Shown piece by piece: positions 55,555-64,000 of a stretch of 64,000 bases of DNA. The DNA lies in contig OY987300.1 in assembly GCA_963920635.1 (NCBI GenBank), positions 59,930,915-59,994,914 on the forward strand. The letters are read 5' to 3'. Position 1 is the stretch's first letter; the number at the start of each line of letters is the position of its first letter. The translations under genes and the position numbers were made by a program. The DNA is from Pseudeuparius sepicola (Eukaryota; Arthropoda; Insecta; Coleoptera; Anthribidae). The notes under the pieces were generated by a model. That model saw nothing but the letters and a program-made list of their open reading frames with translations. It was not told where the DNA came from and made no database searches.

Positions 55555-56741
55555 CACTCCGCCAAAAAAGTATCGCATCATCTATAAATGTGTCTGAAAA
55601 CTGTATAAAATTCAAGTGTATGCTAATTTCAAATTTTTGCTCACTATATACGTTTCAAAAACTATAAAAAAATCGCACAAAAAATGGTCAATACGTATAT
55701 GTTGGTTTTTACCATTTATTCGTCTATATTTCAAACGGCTGAAAATACACTAATTGATTTGCATTGTGAATTAATTTAATAATGGCAGACAGGACGAATT
55801 TAAATGAAAATTTACCAAGGGAAATGGTTATCAGAATTGTCTCCTTAATTGAAGATGGCCGAAGTCAGAGGTACGTTGCAAATTTGGTGGGAGTGAATCA
55901 ATCCACAGTATCTAGAGTGGTCGCAAGGTATCGTGAGACAGGAGGATATGATAGACGGCCAGTACAAGGTCGTCCAAGAGCTACCACCCCTGCAGATGAC
56001 CGATTTCTTACACTACAGACTTTACGCAGAAGATATGTAACAGCAACGTAACTGCAGCACGACTTAATTGACGTTCGAAATGTACACGTATCATCACAAA
56101 CTGTTAGAAACATTTTAACCGGAGTTGGAATTAGAGCTAGAGTTGCTTCCACTGGCCCTCAGTTGACTAGGGAGCATCGTGTAGCTCGCCTACGGTTTGC
56201 TAGGGAACATGTGAATTGGGATATTAACGAATGGGGCAATGTACTCTTCACTGATGAGTCAAGATATTGCTTGTACACTTCAGCCGACGGGTCCCTGTAT
56301 ATAGACGTGCAGGGGAGCGATATTCGCAGTGCAATATTAGGACTTCGCGAAATTTTGGAGGCGGCTCTATTATGCTATGGGGAGGCATATCTTTAAGAGC
56401 ACACACGGAGTTGGTATTAGTAAATAGAGGATCCCTAACAGCTCACAGATACATTACAGAGGTTTTAGAAGAACATGCCCCATTTATTGGGAATTTTATG
56501 CTAAGGTAGAAATACCCGCTACTGAATATGTGCTGCAATGAAAAATCATTTAATTTATTTCCAAGTTTATTAGCAAGAATAAAGAAATTACAAAAATATG
56601 CACATTGATTGGGTTTCTGTGGATTTATTTTCGAAAATATGGTAGTGATAACTAATGAAACAAGTAGTAATTTAAAAATATATATATATATAACGAAATG
56701 TATTAATTTATTTAGGTGATGCGATACTTGTTTGGCGGAGG
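55555..56741 (+). mobile_element. Internally deleted Tc1-like transposon nested in the transposase pseudogene
   Basis: Terminal inverted repeats cactccgccaaaaaagtatc (55555) and gatacttgtttggcggag (to 56741) lie just inside TA dinucleotides at 55553-55554 and 56742-56743. Removing the element and one TA rejoins the minus-strand host reading frame exactly (...QLKSN-IRRNN...). The 1187-bp element has lost the catalytic end of its transposase. Confidence 0.93.
55782..56512 (+). pseudogene. Tc1-like transposase, truncated and frameshifted
   Basis: MADRTNLNENLPREMVIRIV opens a normal Tc1-type helix-turn-helix (VANLVGVNQSTVSRVVARYR) followed by a GRPRATTPADDRFL linker. An in-frame TAA follows VTAT (56049-56051). 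The frame goes on through VSSQTVRNIL, TREHRVARLRFA and the first catalytic Asp in FTDESRY, shifts near 56290-56340, reads GGSIMLWGGISL, and stops after EEHAPFIGNFML. The second and third catalytic residues, normally in HDNARPH and NPIEHxWD contexts, are missing. Compare the intact relative at 154-1167, which is a different Tc1 lineage. Confidence 0.9.
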
Positions 56742-57911
56742 TATTTGATTTTAATTGGTGCCATATTAACTCAATGGGGTTAAAAATATAGTAGTAAGGG
56801 GGAAGACGCAACACTACATGTCCATTTTCAGCTGCAAGTTTGTCACAGACGTATCCCCTATCAATTTTGAAAGCTTTTAAGACTTCCAAAAGATCCTGTT
56901 TTTTGTATGTTTCTTCAAAATAAATATTATTTTCTATCATGAAATGTTGAATCTCCGCTTTAGTACTGCTACATTGTCCATTACAAGAACGCTATTTTTT
57001 GGTATATTTTGGTATGTTCAAACCAATCTTCAAACAGTTTTGCGTCAGTGTCTTGGTGGTAATCTAAGGAAGAGACTGCTATGTTTTTAGCTGAAAGCAA
57101 AAGACAGTTTGGAACAAACCCATTTTCTGAACTTGCATGAATTATCGTAATTATTTTGCCTTTATTTGAAGGGGCCCTGGTTTGACAGTTTTGTGAAAAA
57201 TCAACACATCCTTTTTTTGCAGTGTCATGGGTATCAAATCATGTTTCGTCAATGTAGATAATTGGGCGATTTTCTGCTCTATATTGTGTAATAGCTGTTA
57301 GATATTGATGACGCCATTCTCGTAAACGTTGAGATTCCATTAAAGTTTGTCTTTTATTAATTGTGCGATATTTAAATCCCGTTTTGAGCAGCATTTTTCT
57401 AAGGGTCGTAATACCACAAGAAATGTTTGTTTCGTCGTTGATCAGCCTCTTCTTTAGGGAAACCAAGGTGGGTATAGATTGTTCTTCATACATTTGGTAA
57501 ATCTTTCTTCTTAATAAATCCACATAATACTAGTCAATACTTCTTATTGTGCCGGAGTAACTGCGCTTTTCTTGGGAATAATATAGGTTTTAATACTATG
57601 TCCCTTACCGAAGTTAGAGGAGTATTTGTTAAGGCAGACGTCTCCGCTAAAGCATCTCTGGAATTAAGGCCTCTTGCCAGCAACGATTGATATACATTTT
57701 TAATTATTTCTTTAGCATCAAGAGGTAAATGCTTTCTTCTGAACATGACTCTAGATGACCCACTAGCGCCACACTATAACACTAAGACAAGACTATTTAT
57801 ACAACGCTGATCCAATTAGCTATATTTATAAGTATAAAAAAATACCTGCTTAAAATTGTATTTATATTATGAATTACGGTTGCAGGTATATATATACCTG
57901 CTCCGACCCTG

Positions 57912-60645
57912 TACGAAATTCCAGGCATTTTATGGTCAAAGGGATAATGACCGTTTTATGGTAGGCAAAAGATCAACGGTATAAATGCGTACGTACTATA
58001 CTAACTACACTAAATACACAAGCTGAAAAATCATATAATATATTTTTCAAACAATTTAAATTGTATGCCGATTGATTCTCAAATTAATTTTATTTATCAA
58101 GATTCCATAATTCTAATATACGTTCATATAGTATGCAGTGGCCGATCTGACACATTTAGAGGGGAGAGGCGACCCAACCACCCCAACTAAACATTTGTAA
58201 CGTGGGGGTATTATTTTTCTAAAGGTATCTAACAATTTACGCTTTTTAGCTAAAAATTACTGTATCACCAAGAACTAAATAATAAACGTTTTCCACCCCT
58301 TTCTGTACAGATATTCTGTCAGAAAGCAATTCGAGTAACCCTATTATTATAGGCACTATGACCAACTTTGAAGTCGATATTTTAATGCGTTCAAAAGTTG
58401 ACACATACACACACATTAGTGGACTGCGTCTCGGCCGGCTAATTCCGCAGTCTAGTCGTCGGAAAAACTCAACTTTCCATCCTTTTACCATAAACTACTA
58501 TTGAGAGTGGCGTCAATAAAGTTTAAACTATTAGAAACACCCAAGTGTTCCGCTACTTCCATGATGTAATATTAAGACCGCTGGAGAAATCTGCAATTTT
58601 AGGAATTTATTATAAGTTTTTCAGAATGATAATAACATGAACCTTTCTAAAATATCCTAAGTATTAAAAGCACCAGGGGATTTATTTTCCAGCACCCTTT
58701 TACGTAGATACCCTTTTAAAGATTATCTCTGTTTTCGTCATATAAATCATAATTAGCAATGCGATCTTCGTTTAAAACAACCAGCGTTATCAGGGCAACT
58801 GCCTAATTAGCTTTTTTAGGGATTACAGACAGTTTCCTGTGATAAAAAAATTCAAAAATGCACCCTAAAAACTCTTATGTTCCATTTCATAGGGCCCACT
58901 GATCACTGTCGATATAGACGATATTAATACTTCTGAAAAAATAAGTCACTTTAAATAACGTGACTTGTATTTTGGAAACACATATCACATAAAATGAGAA
59001 TTCCGTCATCAGGCAAAAAAATGGGGAACGCTTTCTATTATCTTCTTTTTGATGTGAACTGCAATGATATAATCTTGTTTGACGCAATATTTTTACTAAG
59101 GGTCTCCCTGAATAGCCCAGTCAAAATAGCATCTATTAATTTTTTCCTATTCCTAACTGTTGTAGAAGATAAAACTGTCTTCAAAATGGTATAGCCTATT
59201 ACGTCAAAATATACGGCTAGAGAAAGGATACAATTTTATCAGATTTGGTTCGTTTTCGCTAGGGCCAACCATTAACGAGATATACCTAAGCGAAAACCAA
59301 AAATAAAGACACATTTTGGGAACCCCTGGAATTAGCTCCCCTCGCAGACCCGGGCACTTCTGGTATATTCATCTCCCAACTCCTCCGAACACATCCAAAG
59401 AGTCAAAGTGCGCACTAAAGTCCATTTTTGAGCATTCGTTGACTGGATTGGAACGTGTATAATATTTTAAAAATATTAGGCAGGACTGTTATGACGTATA
59501 CAAGTACTGTATTTTAATTAAATTATGGACTTAACTTAGCAGATAAACTGAATTGTAATCAATTTTCATTATGCTAATAATTATTCCATAATTAAAGAAA
59601 ACGAAGTTGAATTGTTCATCCTCGCACGAGATTCCGCGAGTCAAGAACTGGTTTTTCAATAAATCTTGTAATAAAAGTATTCGCGTTCCAAGTTTTTAGA
59701 AAAAACGATTCTTTATTTATTAACGTCGTGCTACAAGAGAGAAATATTAATGCGAAACAAAACACTTGGGATTACATTTTACGTAAAATATAGTAAGAGT
59801 AACCTGTTCCCAAGTGGTAAGGCTTTCCTTCTGTAGTATTTTTACTGTGCAGACTCATCTATTGTCTGTGTTTGACAAGGACCATACAGAATATACAATT
59901 ATTTATGAAAGGTAACAGTGAAATTTACAAAATATTCCTCCTTTATCCCTTCCCATTACGTGTGCTTCCGAGCAGATATTTTCCCCTTATTCTCCTAAAA
60001 TATTAAGCATATTATGGATTTTTTATTGTAAAATATTTACCATAATATTATGGAAGCTCTGAATGTAGCAGCACCGTACATTTTGTCAAAAACCATTCGA
60101 TTTTGATGTGTTCTTCGGTTGTTCATTTATATTAAAAGCCAGCCGGGCGTTTTTCGGTACAGTTCCCCATTTAAGGATTATGCGCTAGGGGAGAACTAAG
60201 TTTCGAATACAAATGTGCGGCTTTAGTAATCCCCCACGCCAAAGGAGCATTAAGACCAGCCGTGATCCTCTGTGTGTATATGATGTGGTTATGGATCTTT
60301 CACGGTTGAAGGACTCTTTTGTTTTCGGATTAATTTATCATTTCCGCCCGCAGCTTAAACGGTGTGGGTTTCCTTCAAATCTAATATATTGCCATTTTAT
60401 TTTGTTTTGATAAATGCTGTTTATCGAGAAATTAACTACACGGGTACCCAGCCAACATACTTGATCTAAATTTTGAAAAAAAAAGGAACTACTCACTTCA
60501 TCGCCACAAAAGTTACTACCTAAAAATTCAATAATAAGCCAGAACAAATCAACAAGAAACTAAAAACAAATAGGAATAGTTATACCTAAAGTGTTTGTAA
60601 GTTTTTACAAATAGGAGGGTAGTATCGAGGGTAATATTGGAACTT
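57912..60645. other. Intergenic or 5' intronic sequence, no gene recognised
   Basis: I see no conserved protein frame. A Cad87A signal-peptide exon would be on the minus strand here or further out, ending in phase 1, but no candidate is convincing. 59330-59370 and 60130-60260 are somewhat GC-richer. Confidence 0.4.
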
Positions 60646-60714
60646 CAATAATTTGATTTTAATTATTTCAATAATTTGATTTGAATTAGAAATAATTTGA
60701 TTTGAATTATAAAT
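60646..60714. repeat. Minisatellite-like run of ~22-bp units
   Basis: Three imperfect units of aataatttgatttgaatta(ttt/gaa) in tandem. Confidence 0.8.
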
Positions 60715-61150
60715 CACTATCTAACTAACCCGACGGGTTGCCTTTTGAAATTTTAAATTATAGCAAATTTTTCGGTAATGCTTGTGCATTGCCAATTTGA
60801 AGAATAATATGCCAGATATAATATTATATTTCCTCTGTAGAAGTATGTACGGGCGCCATTCCTTCGAAGGCGGTCAATAAGAAAGAAGCTTACTTAGTAC
60901 TCGATTGACACGAGTGGACGGGGGAATGACATGTAACGCTAGCTAGTTGTCGAAGAATAATGCCGCATTGGATGTTGAACAATTATTAAGGATCTGCAAA
61001 TCAAATAAGTAGAAAAATTCCACCGAGGAAGGGGACATAAAGCCCCGGTGAGTAAAGAACCGTAAATGTTTAATTTTGTTCTATGTGTGGTGAGTTAGAG
61101 TTTGTCCAGCGAATGTTCGGCCCTACGTCACAACTCCCGTCCTTGTCTTA
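60715..61150. other. Intergenic sequence, nothing recognised
   Basis: No gene or clear repeat is seen. Confidence 0.5.
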
Positions 61151-61190
61151 CTCGTGAATATACGATGGATATCGGTCGTATATTCACGAG
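61151..61190. repeat. Perfect 15-bp palindromic arms
   Basis: ctcgtgaatatacga and tcgtatattcacgag are exact inverted copies around a 10-bp loop. It could be a protein-binding palindrome, a hairpin or the centre of a decayed foldback. Confidence 0.85.
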
Positions 61191-61855
61191 CCACATAACA
61201 CATAAATATGTATAACTTCAGTACACGGAGAATAGTCCTACTTAAACTCTGTATTGACCAAAAACTTAAATTTATGCGTGTTGCTTAGTACAGATTGAAA
61301 ATCACCATGTACATTGACTCTTAACCTTGGTTCGATTCTTGGTCGGAGCAGAACTTATATACATGTCTTTATAGAAAAACGCCTCTAAAGGCCAAGTGCA
61401 CTGGCCAAGATGTAGATTCACGATATCGTTATCAAAAGTATGTTTGGTTGACTTTATAAATAAAATTTTATTTAGAACTAGGGGGAAAATCTAATTCATT
61501 TGAAAGGTTTATATATTCAAAATATGCATATATACTAATGACGGTTTGTAAGTCAAAGCGGCTAAATTAAATTAACTATATTTTTTTTATTATTTTAATT
61601 AGTATCTATGAGTATTTTAATGATACCCTCATTGTTACTAAACGTTTCAAATTCACTAGTTCTTCTATTTAGTTGTAAATAAAATTCTATTGATACACAC
61701 AATTAATCATACTTTTGATGACTTTTTTATTTCGTCCTTAAAAGCTTTATCTGTGTACTAAATGTCCTACACTCACTGGGATTGCTATTATTTCCTAGGG
61801 TTGCATGGTTTCCACTCTAATAAGCATAATATTATAGAATGCTAAGTTATGTAAA
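61191..61855. other. Intergenic sequence
   Basis: Nothing recognisable. A ggttcgattc (61329-61338) resembles a B box but has no tRNA fold around it. Confidence 0.45.
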
Positions 61856-61947
61856 ATGTAGAAACGAACAGGTCGCCTCAATTAATATGGGCCCGATCAA
61901 ATGTAGAAACGAGCAGGTTGCCTCAATTAAAAGGGGCCCGATGATTG
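61856..61947. repeat. 45-bp tandem duplication
   Basis: atgtagaaacgaacaggtcg at 61856 is repeated as atgtagaaacgagcaggttg at 61901; both continue with cctcaattaa and gggcccgat. Confidence 0.9.
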
Positions 61948-62249
61948 TCAATTAAATAAGTTTTGATTAATTTTAAACCAATTCTACTCTCATAAGATTA
62001 TAGAACAAAAGAGATACCATTGGAGAGGAGTCAAATGGAGCAACAATAAAAAAGGGGTTGCCACCTCCTAAGCAGTTACTTGGCATTGGCAGCCAAAAGT
62101 AAAGTGGTAATGTTTCGTTGACTTTATGCTCTCATAAGATTATTATATAAATTAGATGCCAAATAAAAGCTTGAGTTTTTCTCTACAAGATAGGGCGAGG
62201 TTGCCTGCTACAGGGTGGGCCTAATTACCGGCAGCCAACTTATTTTATT

Positions 62250-62640
62250 CAGTTTCTTTTATTTTAGTTTGTGATTTTTAGTACCTATTTCATTCCCATG
62301 TCAGGAGGGTGGTAAAGAAAGTTAGCCCGCCATATTGGGGTATCCGTCATAGTGGATTTAGTATGACGTCACTTACCTTATCATTTTCCACCCGTTAAAT
62401 CTTTTCAATCGATACCTATGCCTAGGAGGTTGTAAAGAAATAGGCAATTCGCCATCTTGGAGTGGCGGCGATTTTGAAAAAATCACAATACTGAGTATAC
62501 TAGATTGCATTGTCACCAGAACCAAAAATGTTCAGCTCAATCGGTTGGGCGGAATTGGTTTAAAATTCAGTTGTAAGATTCCAGTACATACACACACACT
62601 AACACAGCAAGCTAAATAAAAGTTTTGTAAAAAGTGGAGT
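62250..62640 (+). repeat. LINE 3'-UTR-like sequence
   Basis: It contains gccatattggggtatccgtc, a tgacgtcac, a cgccatcttgg and gattccagtacatacacacacac followed by caagctaaataaaag. This arrangement is typical of 3' tails of RTE/CR1-type retrotransposons in insects. No reverse transcriptase is present next to it. Confidence 0.4.
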
Positions 62641-63157
62641 TTAGTTAGTTTGGAGCACGGCAGGCAGCCGAATCATTTCACTAATAATTAAAGTTGGCAG
62701 CATGCTTGGAGCAAATTAGTTTCGTTATGTTTTGTTAAGGTATGTATAGCGCGCTAGGTAGGTGTATTAAAACATTACGGGAACTAGTTTAATACTGGAC
62801 TTCCTTTGTACAGCGAAACCGACTCTGGGGATTAATTTCGCCTAATAACCTACGGGAAAAACCACGCGATTGTTGAATAAATTACTAAAGTGTGACCCGT
62901 GAAGTACAATCTACTTTAAATAAAGCTGAACAACAGAATTTTACCCTGGGGATTTGCGCGGGCAAACTACTAAAGTACAATTTATGTGCAAATCAAGAAA
63001 ACGGAATATTTACAATTGCGTTGGGGGCAACTTCGTCTCTCAGCGAAGAAACTGGAGTGGAGGATTGGCAAAGGTTGAACGACCCAACAATTGTATAGCA
63101 ACTTGCAATCAAAAGGGAATGCTAATGGCTAAAGCCTTCTATACAGCTCGACCATGA
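62641..63157. other. Intergenic sequence
   Basis: A 68-codon open frame (62892-63098) has no resemblance to a known protein and is not called a gene. Confidence 0.4.
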
Positions 63158-63164
63158 TTTAGAT

Positions 63165-63843
63165 GTCAGAGCCGAAAAGACGAGGTAGAGTTCGCTAAAA
63201 TAAGCACATATGCTTAATAAACATTAGCTCAAAAACGCTTGGTCCTCCATACACAGCGTGTTGAAACTTTTCCAAATTTTTTTTTAATTTCTGTCGAGCC
63301 TGTTTAGGAATTCCAACAAAATTTGATACATATTATGGGTTGTCATTTTATGCAATAATTTGGCCCTGTTCAGATGAGCAGCGGCGTAGATACAATAATT
63401 TTATTTTAAATGCCAGCATAATCACCTTGGCACTAGTTTAAAAAATCCGAAATTACGAAGAAACTGTACCAGAAATAAAAAAATACCAAGAGGCGCTTTT
63501 TGTTCCAAATTGAATGGGCTATCCAAAAAAGGCAATTTTTTTTGTTTTGGCACAGGACCGTACTACTTTTTTATACAATTATTTACAGTAACTATTTGTA
63601 TCTACGCCGCTGACCACCTGAACGGGGTCAAATTATTGCACAAAATGGCAACCGTCCAATGAATAATGTGTACCAAATTTGGTTGAAATTCCTAAATGGG
63701 CTCGAAAGAAATTAAAAAAAAAAATGTTATTTTTGGAAAAATTTTAACACGCTGTATATGGAGAACCAAGCGTTTTTGAGCTTATGTTTATTAAGAATAT
63801 GTGCTTATTTTAGCGAGTTCTACCTTGTGTTTTCGGCTCTGAC
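63165..63843. mobile_element. 679-bp foldback with 7-bp target duplication
   Basis: It begins gtcagagccgaaaagacga and ends gttttcggctctgac; the arms pair over most of the length (gttcgctaaaataagcaca, ttaataaacat, aaaaacgcttggt, gtagatacaa and their inverses). tttagat lies directly outside both ends (63158-63164 and 63844-63850). Non-coding. Confidence 0.88.
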
Positions 63844-64000
63844 TTTAGATGTGACTCACCCTGTATATTGTTGTAGTGCTTACGTCTCTTGATTCGCAGG
63901 GCCCTGTATACAAGACGAAAATTTAAATTTATTCGTTTCAACCAGGGAATCCCTTAAATAAGAATGTCACAGTCTATCGCATAGGAAAAGTGAAGTCTTG

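Larger units (their letters stand above)
55334..57746 (-). pseudogene. IS630/Tc1-like (DDE_3) transposase, broken and interrupted
   Basis: It starts MFRRKHLPLDAKEIIKNVYQ. Recognisable parts in order are an N-terminal helix region; RRKIYQMYEEQSIPT and LRKMLLKTGFKYR; the first acidic motif IYIDET (57250-57239); the second, SVLVMDN (about 56975); and the third, LRLPPYYYIFNPIELIW (about 56800). Stops and shifts include a TAA near 57534, a TGA replacing the usual Trp after IDET, and a shift just after the second motif. The reading frame then runs into the inserted element at 56741 and resumes beyond it at 55554, continuing after another shift through WKNCIQHVIKVEN to a stop at 55336-55334. The family is widespread in insects. 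It cannot be active. Confidence 0.82.
54607..57911 (-). mobile_element. IS630/Tc1-like transposon, decayed, with a nested insertion
   Basis: Proposed ends are cagggtcgg at 54607 and its inverse ccgaccctg ending at 57911; TA follows on the right, and TG (possibly a mutated TA) precedes on the left. Inside are a broken transposase on the minus strand (57746-55334), a repeat array at its 3' side, and a second transposon at 55555-56741. A gcaggtatatatatacctgc palindrome lies just inside the right end. The short ends make the outer limits uncertain. Confidence 0.6.

Noticed and set aside
61322..61340. Possible tRNA B box ggttcgattc
   Set aside because: No T-stem pairing or cloverleaf around it.
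54607..64000. Signal-peptide exon of Cad87A
   Set aside because: Several minus-strand ATG frames exist, but none combines a hydrophobic signal sequence with a donor in phase 1, so none is reported.
1..64000. CRISPR arrays, bacterial operons, riboswitches
   Set aside because: The tandem repeats found have no regular unique spacers, and the genes are spliced insect genes; prokaryotic features are not expected or seen.

Overview
The window is nuclear DNA from an insect. It is AT-rich, its genes are split by GT-AG introns of up to about 6.6 kb, and it is crowded with DNA transposons and inverted-repeat (foldback) elements. Two insect genes can be reconstructed exon by exon with consistent splice phase. 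The order is not certain; a beetle or another repeat-rich insect would fit.

Layout. 1-7500: the last 28 codons of an unidentified plus-strand reading frame, then an intact Tc1-like transposase on the minus strand (154-1167), then foldback and tandem repeats, including a hairpin element whose loop carries a tRNA-like T-arm/B-box. 7500-9540: an unusually GC-rich island with a TATA/initiator pair, a duplicated 68-bp block and a short ATG exon with a good splice donor; it may be the promoter region of the next gene. 9540-17700: intergenic or 5' intronic sequence with foldback elements at 11.8-12.6, 13.8-14.2 and 14.65-15.75 kb.

17702-29297 (+) is perilipin-1 (Lsd-1, the PAT-family lipid droplet surface protein): seven coding exons, about 414 residues. 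The first recognised exon begins with TG, so the start codon may be split across an intron. 54471-29981 (-) is Cad87A: twenty exons that join in phase to about 1875 residues, with about 14 cadherin repeats, one membrane segment and a cytoplasmic tail of about 170 residues. Only the signal-peptide exon is missing; it lies upstream of 54471 or outside the window. The two genes converge tail to tail, with 683 bp between stop codons and interleaved poly(A) signals.

The introns of both genes hold many elements: a LINE fragment, a TA-flanked element at 19.9 kb, a PIF/Harbinger relic at 42.4-43.7 kb, a THAP-containing (P-like) element with a 9-bp target duplication at 44.7-45.8 kb, and long foldbacks at 48.8 and 52.2 kb. 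54.6-57.9 kb is a nested pair: a decayed IS630/Tc1-like element whose transposase gene is interrupted at a TA by a second, internally deleted Tc1-like element. 58-64 kb has no recognisable gene; it holds small repeats, a LINE-3'UTR-like stretch and a foldback with a 7-bp target duplication.

Functionally, Lsd-1 (fat storage) and Cad87A (epithelial adhesion) are unrelated and only share a neighbourhood. The mobile DNA is the most unusual part of the window.
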